Assembly: GCA_003171065.1 (NCBI GenBank)
Contig: PMXQ01000123.1
Coordinates: forward strand, 6,117-38,918
Direction: 5' to 3'
DNA length: 32,802 nucleotides
DNA from: Chloroflexota bacterium
Lineage (GTDB): Bacteria > Chloroflexota > Limnocylindria > Limnocylindrales > CSP1-4
Positions 7,698 through 16,947 of the stretch are shown here, one piece after another. How positions within the stretch are numbered: position 1 is the first letter of the stretch; every line of letters begins with the position of its first letter. A program made the translations under genes and the position numbers. Below the pieces are notes generated by a model that was not told the DNA's origin, made no database searches, and was given only the letters and a program-made list of their open reading frames with translations.

Positions 7698-8503
7698 TGC
7701 CTGACTTCGTCGTGGATTCGATCCTGGCCGGCGTGGCGATACTCATTGCGGTCGCCATTGTGCTGGTCTTCTTCGACGTTGCGGCGCTGCCTCTTCCGGA
7801 GCAGATGGCACCCGTCGTGCCGCCACGGGCGGGTCTCAGCCGAGCAGCCAGGCTTCGGCGACTGATCGCAGTTGTCGCCGTCGTGGCTGTCGTCGCTGTG
7901 CTCATTACTGGTATCCGGCTCGTGGACGCCGATCCGCTCCGGGCAGCCGGACCCGCGACCGGTTCGGGCTCTTTGTATCTCGGTACCGCGCCGGCGACCT
8001 ACGGTGGGACCGACAACGTCGTCTTCGCCGCTGCGCCGGGCGGCGACATCCAGATGGAGTTCAGCCTGGTGAACACGGGCGCCTTTCCGCTGACGATCAC
8101 CGGGATGAACGAACCAATCAACGGCAGCCCCATGTGGGAGAGCGACGGCTACTTCGACTCGGGCTCGGTGGTGGCTGCCAATCAGGGCAGCGACGGCACA
8201 TTCCATCGTCTCGAGATCCAGGCACACGCCAGCGTCCGAGTCGCGGCCCACCTCCACCTCAGGCAATGCGTCGCCTCGGCTCCGGGGCCGACTCCGGTGC
8301 CCGGGCAAACGCCGTCGGCCTGGGCGGCCGTTGCGGCCGAGGGAAGCGGGTTCATGGCCGTCGACAGTCTGACGATCACGTACGAGATGCTCGGGCTGAC
8401 GCACACTTCGGCCGTGGCATTGCCCGTCAATCTCGTGCTGACAGATGCGAATTCGGTCATCTGCCCCGGCGACGGGAGCGCGCCGCCGACGAACTATCCT
8501 TGA
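7697..8503 (+). CDS. Membrane protein of unknown function, paralogue of the preceding gene product
   Basis: The protein has 268 residues, with hydrophobic helices at about 8-27 and 55-73 and an extracytoplasmic domain from about 90 on. It matches the preceding protein's C-terminal domain along its length. GGDIQMEFSLVNTGAFPLTI parallels GGQLRATLDLSNQGELPLTV. LHLRQC followed by a Pro-rich loop parallels LHLKEC. YEMLG parallels YSMLG, and NSVIC parallels NAVTC. Cys191 and Cys256 are therefore shared and could form a disulfide. The start shares one base with the previous stop. The repeated pattern suggests a beta-rich sensing or adhesion domain, but I cannot name a family. Confidence 0.8.
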   Translation: MPDFVVDSILAGVAILIAVAIVLVFFDVAALPLPEQMAPVVPPRAGLSRAARLRRLIAVVAVVAVVAVLITGIRLVDADPLRAAGPATGSGSLYLGTAPATYGGTDNVVFAAAPGGDIQMEFSLVNTGAFPLTITGMNEPINGSPMWESDGYFDSGSVVAANQGSDGTFHRLEIQAHASVRVAAHLHLRQCVASAPGPTPVPGQTPSAWAAVAAEGSGFMAVDSLTITYEMLGLTHTSAVALPVNLVLTDANSVICPGDGSAPPTNYP

Positions 8504-8572
8504 GCGGTGGAACCCGCCGGCAAGTTGGGACGTCAGGGTGGCGTTCACACCAAAGCTGATCTCGGGAGTTCG

Positions 8573-9499
8573 ATGATGTCGCACGATGACCGCCCCGCGC
8601 GATCGCTGGCGCGCTGGTTTGGGACAACGAGCCTGATTCTGGTCCTGGTCGCGGGCTGCGTAGCGGCCGCCAGCACCGCCAGCCCGACTGCGCCGGGCGG
8701 CTCGTCTTCGCCAACGACGCCGGTGCCGAGCGGCTCCCCTTCGCCGAGTGTCCCCTCTTCAGCGAGCGGCTTCTACCTGCGAGCCTGGCAGACCCAGGCG
8801 CTCGCGCCCCAGCACACGTTCACCTTGCTGCCCCAAGCGACGATCTCGGACGGGAAGTACATCGACGGCATCGTTGCCGTGCCGGCCATCTACCCCGGCC
8901 CGTTGTGGGTCAGCCCGTCGGTTCAGACCATCAGCGCCAAAGGCATCGACGCGATCGTCGCCGAGGCCCGCAAGCAGGGCCTGCTCGGCAGCACCTCGGA
9001 CTTCACCGGCGCGCCAATGGCGGGCGCCGTGATGGGCCACATCCAGGTGATCGTCGACGGCACGACCTACGACCTGACCGGCTCGCCGGACGCGGTGGCG
9101 ACGGCCGGCGCAACGCCCGCCCCTGGCACTGCGGCGGCCTTCGCCGCGTTCTGGCAGAAGCTCACTGAGCTGGCCATGTGGCTCCCCGACGAGCTCGGCC
9201 AGTCCTCCGCCTACGAGCCCGAAAGCCTGGCCGTCCTTGCTCTCCCGCCGACGGCCGCCACCAGCGGCATCAAGCCGAACGAAGTGGCCTGGCCACTGGC
9301 GACCCCGTTCTCCAAGCTCGGGACCGCCATGGGCAACGACGCCTACCGCTGCGCTGTCGTCACGGGCGCCGATCTGGCCAAGCTCTTGCCGGTGGTCCAG
9401 CAGTCGAACCAGTTGACTCGGTTCGTGGACCGCGCGAAGGTCACGGATTCGCTGCTGGTCCGGGCCATGGTCCCGGGCGAGTCGAATCCCTGCGCTTAG
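8573..9499 (+). CDS. Putative lipoprotein of unknown function
   Basis: The protein has about 308 residues. It begins with a basic stretch, a hydrophobic segment and a lipobox, LVAGC, so the mature protein would be lipid-anchored outside the membrane. A Ser/Pro/Thr-rich linker of about 40 residues follows. The rest (from GFYLRAWQTQALAPQHTF on) looks globular and contains single Cys residues near the C-terminus (YRCAVV and NPCA) that could pair. No family is recognised. It is the fourth gene of the sigma-factor run and lies about 70 bases after the previous stop. Two ATGs, 8573 and 8576, follow GGGAG at 8564-8568; the second has the better spacing. An upstream GTG at 8507 has no ribosome site. 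Confidence 0.8.
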   Translation: MMSHDDRPARSLARWFGTTSLILVLVAGCVAAASTASPTAPGGSSSPTTPVPSGSPSPSVPSSASGFYLRAWQTQALAPQHTFTLLPQATISDGKYIDGIVAVPAIYPGPLWVSPSVQTISAKGIDAIVAEARKQGLLGSTSDFTGAPMAGAVMGHIQVIVDGTTYDLTGSPDAVATAGATPAPGTAAAFAAFWQKLTELAMWLPDELGQSSAYEPESLAVLALPPTAATSGIKPNEVAWPLATPFSKLGTAMGNDAYRCAVVTGADLAKLLPVVQQSNQLTRFVDRAKVTDSLLVRAMVPGESNPCA

Positions 9500-9532
9500 C
9501 CCGGGCGGCCGTCGGGACCGCGCACCATCGAT

Positions 9533-9562
9533 GGGGGCTGGCGATTGAGCCGGCCCCCGTTT
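9533..9562 (+). terminator. Probable intrinsic terminator of the sigma-factor operon
   Basis: A 10-bp G/C-rich stem with one G-T wobble (GGGGGCTGGC with GCCGGCCCCC) and a 6-base loop is followed by GTTT. It lies about 35 bases after the lipoprotein stop and before the malic enzyme gene, marking the end of the four-gene unit. Confidence 0.65.
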
Positions 9563-9650
9563 CCGAGTTCCGGGACCGGGGCTTCGAGGCACCTGTAGAA
9601 GGGCCGAAAGGGGTATTGCGCGAGCACCACAGCCGGTCGATGCTGGCCGT

Positions 9651-11402
9651 ATGAGACAGCTTCCGCGTTCAGTCAAGAGCCTTCGACCCAGCGGAATCGT
9701 GCAGGTGCCCCAAGCCGGCGCCGAGCTTCTTGAGAAGCCTCTCCTGAATAAGGACACTGGCTTCGACGAGGCCGAGCGGGACATCTTTGGCCTGCGTGGC
9801 TTGCTGCCACCGCGGGTGGCCACGATCGACGAGCAGGTCTGCCTGGAACTCGAGCACATCCGCCGCAAGAGCGATGACCTCGAGCGCTATATCGGCCTGT
9901 CGTCGCTGCAGGACCGCAACGAGACGCTCTTCTATCGGGTCCTGCTGGAGAACCTCGAAGAGTTTCTGCCGATTGTCTACACGCCGACGGTCGGGCGCGC
10001 CTGCCAGACCTTCAGCCACATCATGCGGCGGCCTCGGGGCCTGTGGATCACGCCCGCCGACAAGGACCGGATCGCGGATCTGCTGCGCAACGCCCGACCC
10101 GAATCCTCCTCCAGCGGCGTGGGCGTCGACGACGTCCGTCTGATTGTCGCCACTGACAACGAGCGGATCCTGGGCCTGGGCGACCAGGGCGCGGGCGGCA
10201 TGGGCATCCCAGTCGGCAAGCTGGCCCTGTACACCGCCGGCGCGGGCATCTATCCCGCCCACACTCTGCCCGTGTCGCTGGACGTGGGAACGGACAACGA
10301 GGACCTTCTCGCCGATCCGGCATATATCGGCTACCGCCAGCGCCGGCTGCGAGGCGCCGAGTACGACGATTTCCTCGAGGCCTTCGTGAGCGCCATCCTG
10401 GATGTCTGCCCGCGCGCCGTCCTGCAGTGGGAAGACTTCAAGCAACATAACGCGATCCGGATCCTGGACCGCTACCGCCATCGCATCACCAGCTTCAACG
10501 ACGACATCCAGGGCACCGGGGCCGTCATTCTGGCCGGAATCATGGCCGCCGTGGGGGCGGTGGGCCGGCCGCTGGGCGAGCAGCGCTTCGTCTTCCTGGG
10601 CGCGGGAGCCGCCGGGACCGGCATCGCCCGACTGATCCGCGCGGCCATGATGGCCGAGGGCCTGGATGCCGCGACCGCCAAACGCGCGATCGTCACCGTC
10701 GACACGAAGGGCCTGGTCTTCCTCGACCGCGACCAGGTTGACGACGACAAGCGCGAGTTCGCCCTCACCGGCGCCGAGCTGAGCTCCTACGGCTTCGCCG
10801 GCCTGTCGCCGACCGACCGGCTGGACCTCGCTGCTGTGATCGCCAAAGTGAAGCCGACGACGCTCATCGGGACGAGCGGCGTGGCGGGCGCCTTCACCGA
10901 AGCGGCGATCCGCGAGATGGCCGCCCATGCCGAGCGACCGGTCATCTTCCCGCTCTCGAATCCGACGGCCAAAACGGAGGCGATCCCCGCCGAGATCCTG
11001 GCCTGGACGGAAGGCCGAGCGCTGATTGCGACCGGCAGCCCGTTCGAGGCGGTCAGGCTGGACGGGGTCGATCATGTGATCGGCCAGGCCAACAACGTGT
11101 TCATCTTCCCCGGCCTGGGTCTCGGTGCGATCGTCGCGGAGGCCCGTGAGATCACCGACGAGATGTTCCTTCTCGCGGCCCGAACCCTGGCCGATATGGT
11201 CGCACCCGAGCGGCTCGCCGTGGGCGCGCTTTATCCGGCGGTCTCGGATCTGCGGCGGGTTTCGCGCGAGATCGCAGCCAAAGTCGTGTGCCAGAGCCGG
11301 GACTGCGGAGTAGGCCGCCTGTATCGCGACGAGGAGGTCTTCGACGCGGTCGACTCGGCCATGTGGTACCCGGACTACTTGCCGTATCGGCCGACGTCCT
11401 GA
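9651..11402 (+). CDS. NAD-dependent malic enzyme (malate dehydrogenase, oxaloacetate-decarboxylating)
   Basis: It converts malate to pyruvate and CO2 with reduction of NAD(P), linking the TCA cycle to pyruvate. The 583-residue length fits the long SfcA/MaeA class rather than the short bacterial form. The active-site Tyr110 is in IVYTPTVG and Lys190 is in GKLALYTAG. The metal ligands are Glu261-Asp262 in LQWEDF and Asp285 in FNDDIQGTG. The dinucleotide-binding loop is FLGAGAAGTGIARL (about 313-326). The C-terminal SNPTAKTEA and GQANNVFIFPG segments are typical. ATG 9651 has no obvious Shine-Dalgarno, but the homologous part begins soon after it. No partner gene is adjacent; alanine dehydrogenase two genes downstream also uses or makes pyruvate. 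Confidence 0.95.
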   Translation: MRQLPRSVKSLRPSGIVQVPQAGAELLEKPLLNKDTGFDEAERDIFGLRGLLPPRVATIDEQVCLELEHIRRKSDDLERYIGLSSLQDRNETLFYRVLLENLEEFLPIVYTPTVGRACQTFSHIMRRPRGLWITPADKDRIADLLRNARPESSSSGVGVDDVRLIVATDNERILGLGDQGAGGMGIPVGKLALYTAGAGIYPAHTLPVSLDVGTDNEDLLADPAYIGYRQRRLRGAEYDDFLEAFVSAILDVCPRAVLQWEDFKQHNAIRILDRYRHRITSFNDDIQGTGAVILAGIMAAVGAVGRPLGEQRFVFLGAGAAGTGIARLIRAAMMAEGLDAATAKRAIVTVDTKGLVFLDRDQVDDDKREFALTGAELSSYGFAGLSPTDRLDLAAVIAKVKPTTLIGTSGVAGAFTEAAIREMAAHAERPVIFPLSNPTAKTEAIPAEILAWTEGRALIATGSPFEAVRLDGVDHVIGQANNVFIFPGLGLGAIVAEAREITDEMFLLAARTLADMVAPERLAVGALYPAVSDLRRVSREIAAKVVCQSRDCGVGRLYRDEEVFDAVDSAMWYPDYLPYRPTS

Positions 11403-11720
11403 GACCGGATCCATCGGTCCGCGCCTGAATCTCGCTCGGTCGGTGGCGCATTCCGGCGTTGGCTCCCGCGCAACTCGCCCACGTACGCTCCGGGCGCTCG
11501 GTGAGGGGTGATCTGCCGTGCCTGGGCGGTGGAGTCGCGCTGAGCAGGGGCAGGACGTCTGGCTGACGCACAGACGGACCCGGATTCGTCAAGTTGGCGT
11601 CCATCGACACCGAAACCTTCTCTGGATCTGCGTTGGGCAGATCTGGAATCGCCCGACTCTGCCCGGACGTGTCGGTCCGATCTGACGGGTCACCTGGTTG
11701 GCGGGCGCGAAGGAGAGACC
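11403..11720. other. Intergenic gap with one clear small hairpin
   Basis: No gene is supported in this 318-base stretch. A perfect 7-bp inverted repeat (GATCTGC and GCAGATC, 5-base loop) lies at 11625-11643, about 80 bases before the next start. A weak inverted repeat GACCG/CGGTC lies just after the malic enzyme stop and might serve as its terminator. No convincing promoter was found. Confidence 0.5.
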
Positions 11721-12278
11721 ATGGCCGTAGGCGCGTTCGATCCGGGAGCATGGGGGACGGGGATTGTCGTAAGCAGAAGGCGCCCGGGCCACTTCGTCGC
11801 ACTCACCGAGGACGGCCGGATCGACGCGATGCTTCAGGGCGGAGTCAAAGTCGGCGACGCGCTGGAGAAGCGCGCTGCCATCAGCGTCAACAACGCGCAG
11901 CGGGGTCCCAGCGACCTGTCGGCGCCCCTGGCGCCGGCCCCGGGCGTGAAGAGCGTGGATCCGTACGACATTTCGGTCGTCATGCCGGCAGAAGACGGCG
12001 AGCCGGTGGTGAGCGATGCCGACCGGGATGCGTGGAGCAAGTTCCGGATCGCCTACGACGTCACGCTCGAGGTCCCGCCTTTCAAGGTTTCGGGCGTGCT
12101 GCTCCTGCTTCCTTCGCAGGATCCGCTCTCCCTCACGGAGCGCGGCACGGAGCTCTTTCTGCCGATCTTCGCGCCGGTCGTGCAGGTCGGCATGGCAACG
12201 ATCAGGGACACGCCCCGCGACGCGGTCCTGGTGAACCGATCCCACATGCGCAAGGTGAGCGCGACGAAGCGGCGCTAG
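11721..12278 (+). CDS. Conserved-looking hypothetical protein
   Basis: I do not recognise this 185-residue protein. It starts at an ATG with GGAGA 5 bases upstream, so the start is well supported. It has no signal peptide or long membrane helix. The N-terminal half carries GTGIVVSRRRPGHFVALTED and a Pro/Ala-rich stretch near 75-90. The second half contains IAYDVTLEVPPFKVSGVLLLLPSQD, alternating hydrophobic residues that suggest beta strands, and ends in a basic tail. It is cytoplasmic by appearance. It lies between malic enzyme and alanine dehydrogenase, with gaps of more than 250 bases on both sides, so it is probably transcribed alone. Confidence 0.75.
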   Translation: MAVGAFDPGAWGTGIVVSRRRPGHFVALTEDGRIDAMLQGGVKVGDALEKRAAISVNNAQRGPSDLSAPLAPAPGVKSVDPYDISVVMPAEDGEPVVSDADRDAWSKFRIAYDVTLEVPPFKVSGVLLLLPSQDPLSLTERGTELFLPIFAPVVQVGMATIRDTPRDAVLVNRSHMRKVSATKRR

Positions 12279-12421
12279 CCGGCTCCGGGCCAGTCGGGCC
12301 GTCGCCTGGCTCCGTGGCGATCGGGCCCCGAGCCGCGAGCCGTCGGGCGGGCAGGTTCGGCGGCACGTGAGAGAATGCGGGAAACGGCTCCCAGGTGAGC
12401 TGGCGCTCGCACGCTGCCACG

Positions 12422-12444
12422 ACCGCGGGCGTACCATCCGCGGT
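12422..12444. promoter_or_regulatory. Perfect inverted repeat upstream of alanine dehydrogenase
   Basis: ACCGCGG (12422-12428) and CCGCGGT (12438-12444) flank a 9-base spacer containing TACCAT. The site lies about 95 bases upstream of the alanine dehydrogenase start, near a -10-like TACAGT at 12447. It could be an operator for a dimeric regulator; its protein is unknown. Confidence 0.45.
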
Positions 12445-12539
12445 TCTACAGTAGCGAGAGCGCTGCTCGAACGACGCGCGCCAGACGCGCCCCCTGAGAT
12501 CCCACATGGAGAGTGGCGGGATCGCCCGGAGAGGTCGAG

Positions 12540-13658
12540 ATGCTTGTCGGTGTGCCCCGCGAGATCAAGGACAACGAGTATCGCGTCGGTCTGACGCCGA
12601 GCGCCGTTCGGGAGCTCGTCTCCCACGGCCATCAGGTCATCGTCCAGGCGGGCGCCGGCGAGGTGATCGACCTGGACGACGATCGGTATCAAGTGTGCGG
12701 CGCTGAAATCGTGCCCGAGGCCGCGGAGGTGTTTGCTCGCGCCGATCTCGTGGTCAAGGTCAAGGAGCCACAGCCGCAAGAGATCGCGATGCTCCGCGAG
12801 GGCCAGATCCTGTTCACGTATCTGCACCTGGCTCCCGACGCGTCCCAGACGCAAGGCCTGCTGAAGACAGGCTGCGTGGCGATCGCCTACGAGACGGTCA
12901 CGGACGAGCGAGGCGGCTTGCCGCTGCTCGCCCCGATGAGCGAGGTAGCCGGCCGGATGTCGATACAGGCCGGTGCCCACGCGCTCGAGAAGGAGGCAGG
13001 CGGGCGCGGGGTGCTGTTGGGTGGCGTCCCCGGTGTGCCGCCCGCCAAGGTCGTGGTGCTGGGTGGCGGCGTCGTCGGGATGAACGCACTGCGAATGGCG
13101 CTGGGTCTCGAGGCGGACGTGACGGTGATCGACAGGTCGCTGCCGCGGCTCAAGGAGCTCGACCTGGCGTTCGCGCCCGCCTTGAGGACGCGCTACGCGA
13201 CCGTAGACGTTATCGAGGAAAGCGTGCTGGGCGCAGACCTGGTGATCGGTGCGGTGCTGCTGCCCGGCGGCACGGCACCGCGGCTCGTGACGCGCGAGAT
13301 GGTCCGGGCGATGAAGCGTGGCTCCGTGGTCGTGGACGTCTCGATCGACCAGGGCGGCTGCTTCGACACCTCGCGACCCACGACTCACTCCCATCCCACG
13401 TACGTGGTGGACGGCGTGGTGCACTACTGCGTCACCAACATGCCGGGAGCGGTGGCCCGGACTTCCACGTTCGCGCTGAACAACGCCACTCTGCCGTTCA
13501 CGCTTGCCCTGGCGGACAAGGGCTGGCAGAAGGCGCTGGCGGACGATTGCCACCTGCGGGACGGACTCAACGTCTGCTGCGGCCAGGTGACCTACGACGC
13601 CGTCGCCCAGGCGCACGGCCTCGAGTACGTGGCGCCCGAGAAGGTGCTCGGGATCTAG
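12540..13658 (+). CDS. ald: Alanine dehydrogenase
   Basis: The enzyme catalyses the reversible NAD-linked conversion of L-alanine to pyruvate and ammonia. At 372 residues it matches the usual Ald length (371). The family residues are in register: Arg15 in EYRVGLTP, Lys75 in VKVKEPQ, His96 in TYLHLA, and the catalytic Asp in [10 protein letters not shown]. The NAD-binding loop is [13 protein letters not shown] (about 170-182). The substrate region AYETV and the MSEVAGRMS motif are also typical. ATG 12540 was chosen because the protein then begins [10 protein letters not shown], as in homologues, with GGAGAGG just upstream. A possible operator lies in the upstream gap. The HicB/DinB fusion gene starts only 5 bases after the stop and is likely co-transcribed. 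Confidence 0.97.
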   Translation: MLVGVPREIKDNEYRVGLTPSAVRELVSHGHQVIVQAGAGEVIDLDDDRYQVCGAEIVPEAAEVFARADLVVKVKEPQPQEIAMLREGQILFTYLHLAPDASQTQGLLKTGCVAIAYETVTDERGGLPLLAPMSEVAGRMSIQAGAHALEKEAGGRGVLLGGVPGVPPAKVVVLGGGVVGMNALRMALGLEADVTVIDRSLPRLKELDLAFAPALRTRYATVDVIEESVLGADLVIGAVLLPGGTAPRLVTREMVRAMKRGSVVVDVSIDQGGCFDTSRPTTHSHPTYVVDGVVHYCVTNMPGAVARTSTFALNNATLPFTLALADKGWQKALADDCHLRDGLNVCCGQVTYDAVAQAHGLEYVAPEKVLGI

Positions 13659-13663
13659 CCCCT

Positions 13664-14359
13664 ATGCGGTTCGCCATGTACCTGGAATCGGGACCTCAGC
13701 GCAAGCGGACCTGGGTCTACGTGCCGGGCCTGCCCGGCTGTGTAGCCTTCGGGCCTACGACCGAGCAGGCGATCGAGAACACCACCGAGGCGATCCGCGA
13801 GCGTCTCGATTTCTTGCGTCGTCACGGCGACGACCTGCCGGACCCGGAGCCAATCGAACTGTACGTGGCCGAACACGTGATCGAGCGCAAGCTCCTGGGG
13901 TTCGGTCAGCAGGTCCTTGCCACGGATCGCGAGCCGCTCACGCAGGAAGAGGCCGCCCGCCAGCTGCGCTGGGCGGAGTGGTCTCGCGGGGAGCTCGTGG
14001 CCGCGGCGCGAGCCCAGGTCCTGCCGCTGACCGAAGGTCCGCCCACGGGCGGTAGATCGGCGGCGGCGATTCTCTCGCACGTCGCCGGCGCGGAATGGTC
14101 CTACATCAGCTCGACGCTGGGGACCGTGCCCGGAGCCTCGGCCGCGCTGGTGGCGATAGAAAGTGCCGGCAACGAACCCTGGGCCGCCCTCGTCGCAGAG
14201 CGCGAGACGCTGATGGCTCGCCTTCGCTCGATGACCGACGCGGAACGAACGAGGCTCGTGGAGCGGGAAGGCAGGCCGCCGCGCACGGCGCGGCGCATGC
14301 TGCGACGCATGCTCGAACATGAATGGGAGCACGTTCTGGAGCTTCGGGCTCGGCTGTGA
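13664..14359 (+). CDS. Fusion of a HicB-like domain and a DinB-like four-helix domain
   Basis: The 231-residue protein has two parts. Residues 1-60 resemble the HicB-like antitoxin/RNase-fold domain: a strand with YLESG, WVYVPGLPGCVAFGPTTEQAI, then a helix ending in RERLDFLRRHG. Residues 95-231 look like the DinB/YfiT superfamily, with His139 in ILSHVAGAEW and His219/His223 in an HEWEH pair, matching the three His metal ligands of that fold. The ATG lies 5 bases after the alanine dehydrogenase stop with no ribosome site of its own, so translational coupling is probable. No HicA toxin gene is next to it, so a toxin-antitoxin role is doubtful; a thiol-dependent or metal enzyme role is possible. 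Confidence 0.8.
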   Translation: MRFAMYLESGPQRKRTWVYVPGLPGCVAFGPTTEQAIENTTEAIRERLDFLRRHGDDLPDPEPIELYVAEHVIERKLLGFGQQVLATDREPLTQEEAARQLRWAEWSRGELVAAARAQVLPLTEGPPTGGRSAAAILSHVAGAEWSYISSTLGTVPGASAALVAIESAGNEPWAALVAERETLMARLRSMTDAERTRLVEREGRPPRTARRMLRRMLEHEWEHVLELRARL

Positions 14360-14410
14360 CAGGCGACCGGTCAGGCGGCGACACGTGGACGCGAGCCGGG
14401 CTCGAACGGG

Positions 14411-14929
14411 CTAGAGGCCCAGTACCACCAGCGCGACCTCCGGGTCCACCTCTTCCTTCAAGAGCCCGGCCAGACGATCAGCGGCGCTCTGCGTCAGCGG
14501 TGTTCCCCAGTTGAACCGGCCATTCCCCGACTTCAGATCGTAGTCGTCGACCCTCGACTGGCTGAACCGGGCGCGATGGCGCTCGCAGCAGTTGACCGTC
14601 AGGTCGCTCTCGCTCTCGATGCCGTGACCGGTGATGTAGTAGCTGCCGATCCTGGCCACGACCTCGACGGGGCCCGTTCCGTTGGCGAAGAAGCCCACCG
14701 TCTGCACCGCGTCACGGCCGAGCCAGGTGGCGACGGCCTCGACCAGCACCGCCGATGCCTTGGCCTCGAGCCAGCCGTCACCGCGGACGATCTGGGCGAT
14801 CGCCCGGCCGATGCTGGCGGCCTCTTCGTTGACGAGGACGGCCATGAATTCGCGATTCAGAGAAGTAACCGCCTGGCTCGGGCCTTTGGCGGCTGGTCCG
14901 TTCTGGCGCTGACGATCTGGCTGATCCAC
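14411..14929 (-). CDS. Hypothetical protein
   Basis: I do not recognise the family. From a GTG at 14929 (AAGAG about 6 bases upstream) the protein has 172 residues; an ATG at 14845 would give 144 and removes a basic, low-complexity leader. The body has helical segments (AASIGRAIAQIVRGDGWLEA, then ASAVLVEAVATWLG) followed by strands such as VEVVARIGSYYITG. A Cys pair is present in VNCCERH. There is no signal peptide or membrane helix. It is convergent with the HicB/DinB fusion gene and lies downstream of phosphoglucomutase on the same strand after about 230 bases. The moderate confidence reflects the lack of recognised homology. Confidence 0.6.
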   Translation of the reverse strand: MDQPDRQRQNGPAAKGPSQAVTSLNREFMAVLVNEEAASIGRAIAQIVRGDGWLEAKASAVLVEAVATWLGRDAVQTVGFFANGTGPVEVVARIGSYYITGHGIESESDLTVNCCERHRARFSQSRVDDYDLKSGNGRFNWGTPLTQSAADRLAGLLKEEVDPEVALVVLGL

Positions 14930-15111
14930 AGTTCACTCTTGACTAGGACCGTGTGCGGAATCACCTTAGACGAGCCTGCCGGCGCGTCAAGGGTCGCCTT
15001 ACGGATTATTCCGACGGTACTTTTGGCTGTAGTTAGTGGTTCTCCGGTGCAGACACCGGGTGTTGCCTGGCCGCACCTCTCCACGTGCGGTTGGGGCGGA
15101 TGGCGACTGCC

Positions 15112-15145
15112 GCGTTGCCATCGGGGCGGTGCCAGCCCGCAACGC
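15112..15145 (-). terminator. Possible terminator hairpin after phosphoglucomutase
   Basis: GCGTTGC (15112-15118) and GCAACGC (15139-15145) form a 7-bp stem with an inner GGGC/GCCC-type pairing, beginning 16 bases after the pgm stop. No T-run follows. Confidence 0.35.
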
Positions 15146-15160
15146 CCCGGGGCCCAAATC

Positions 15161-16810
15161 TTAGCTCGCGCCAGCCCGCCTGGTAGCCCCAAGTGCGTGG
15201 GCTACGACCAGTTGCGCCTGGCCGATGATCCGCTCCAGATGCTCCTCCCCCAGGAAGCTTTCGGCGTAGACCTTGTAGACGTCTTCCGTCCCGGAGGGGC
15301 GTGCGGCGAACCAGCCGTGCTCCGTCGACACTTTGACGCCGCCGATCGGCGCGTCGTTGCCGGGAGCCCGGGTCAGGATCGACGTGATCGGCTCGCCGGC
15401 CAACTCCGAGACCGAGATCTGTTCCGGCGATAGCTTCGAGAGCACCGCCTTCTGCTCTCGGGTCGCCGGGGCATCGATGCGACGATAGGCCGGCGCCCCG
15501 TATTTGGCAGTCAGATGGCCGTAGGCGACGGCTGGGTTGTGCCCGCTCCTGGCGGTCAGCTCCGCCGCGAGCAGGCAGGCGATCAGCCCGTCCTTGTCGG
15601 TCGTCCAGACGGTGCCGTCGCGGCGCAGGAAGGACGCGCCGGCGCTCTCCTCGCCGCCGAACCCGAGCGACCCGTCGACGAGCCCGTCCACGAACCACTT
15701 GAAGCCCACCGGAACCTCGAGCAGCTTGCGCCCCAGCTCGGCGGCGACGCGGTCGATCATGCTCGTGGAGACAAGGGTCTTGCCGATGGCCACGTCGGCC
15801 CGCCAGTCGCGATATCGGTAGAGGTACGCAACCGCGGCCGAGAGGAAGTGGTTGGGGTTCATGAGCCCCGCCGCTCCGGCCACTATCCCGTGGCGGTCGG
15901 CGTCGGTGTCGTTGGCGAAGGCCACGTCGAAGCGGTCCTTCAGCGCGACCAGGCGGGCCATGGCATACGGCGACGAGGGGTCCATTCGAATCCGGCCGTC
16001 CCAGTCGACGGTCATGAACGCGAACTGGGGATCGACCACTTCGTTGGTTACGGTGAGGTTCAGGCGATACCGGTCGCGGATTGCGGCCCAGTAGGCGACG
16101 CTCGCCCCGCCCAGGGGATCGACCCCGAGCTTCAGGCCGGAGGCTCGGATCGCCTCCATGTCCAGGACGTTGGCCAGATCGGCCACGTACACGCCGGCGA
16201 AGTCATAGCGGCCCACCTGCCCGATGGCCGTGTCGTAGGCAATACGCTTCACGCCCGCCAGGCCGGCGCGCAGCAGCTCGTTCGCCTCGCGTTGAATCGC
16301 GCCGGTCACGTCCGTGTCGGCCGGACCGCCGTTGGGCGGGTTGTACTTGAAGCCGCCATCTTCGGGCGGGTTGTGCGAGGGCGTGACGACGATGCCGTCG
16401 GAGAGGCCGTCGCGCCGATCCCGGTTGTAGGTGAGGATTGCGTGCGAGATCGATGGCGTGGGCGTCAGGCCGTCCGCGCTGTCGGCCAGGACCGAAACGC
16501 CGTTCGCAACCAGCACTTCGATGGCGGACCGAGTGGCCGGCTCGGACAGGGCATGGCTGTCCTTGCCGATGAAGAGCGGCCCGTCGATGCCCTGGCTGCG
16601 CCGGAAGCGGCATATGGCCTCGCTCGTGGCGAGGATGTGGTTCTCGTTGAAGGACCCATTGAGCGACGAGCCGCGGTGGCCCGAGGTGCCGAAGGCGACC
16701 TGCTGTGCGGGCACGCCGGGGTCCGGCTTGATGTCGTAGTACGCGGCGATCAGTCGATCGACGTCCACCAGCATCGACGGCTCGGCCGGTTTGCCCGCCC
16801 GCTCGCTCAC
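15161..16810 (-). CDS. pgm: Phosphoglucomutase (alpha-D-glucose phosphate-specific)
   Basis: It interconverts glucose 1-phosphate and glucose 6-phosphate, feeding glycogen, trehalose or cell-envelope sugar synthesis. From the GTG at 16810 it has 549 residues, like E. coli Pgm (546). The catalytic phosphoserine is Ser145 in [12 protein letters not shown], the Mg-binding loop is DTDADRHG, the sugar-binding loop is [10 protein letters not shown], and the phosphate-binding loop is [10 protein letters not shown]. The N-terminal [11 protein letters not shown] stretch is characteristic. In-frame GTGs at 16816 and 16837 are possible, but homologues begin at the chosen point ([12 protein letters not shown]). 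It lies about 140 bases downstream of the phosphoesterase gene on the same strand and may have its own promoter. Confidence 0.96.
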   Translation of the reverse strand: MSERAGKPAEPSMLVDVDRLIAAYYDIKPDPGVPAQQVAFGTSGHRGSSLNGSFNENHILATSEAICRFRRSQGIDGPLFIGKDSHALSEPATRSAIEVLVANGVSVLADSADGLTPTPSISHAILTYNRDRRDGLSDGIVVTPSHNPPEDGGFKYNPPNGGPADTDVTGAIQREANELLRAGLAGVKRIAYDTAIGQVGRYDFAGVYVADLANVLDMEAIRASGLKLGVDPLGGASVAYWAAIRDRYRLNLTVTNEVVDPQFAFMTVDWDGRIRMDPSSPYAMARLVALKDRFDVAFANDTDADRHGIVAGAAGLMNPNHFLSAAVAYLYRYRDWRADVAIGKTLVSTSMIDRVAAELGRKLLEVPVGFKWFVDGLVDGSLGFGGEESAGASFLRRDGTVWTTDKDGLIACLLAAELTARSGHNPAVAYGHLTAKYGAPAYRRIDAPATREQKAVLSKLSPEQISVSELAGEPITSILTRAPGNDAPIGGVKVSTEHGWFAARPSGTEDVYKVYAESFLGEEHLERIIGQAQLVVAHALGATRRAGAS

Positions 16811-16947
16811 AGCCACTTCTCGTCTACCTCTGCGCACTTCTGGGTGGCGTCATGATGACGCGCCGGACGGCCCCGAGCCAGCGGGTGTCGGTTGCGCGGC
16901 CGACGGTGCACCTGCGCCGCCTCTGGGCTGTCTACGACAGCGGCCCG

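Noticed and set aside
11589-13616. Long minus-strand open frame (675 codons) opposite alanine dehydrogenase.
   Set aside because: Antisense shadow of ald and its neighbour, with Arg/His-rich, domain-free translation.
13664-14359. A HicAB toxin-antitoxin module.
   Set aside because: Only a HicB-like domain is present, fused to another domain, and no HicA-sized gene is adjacent.
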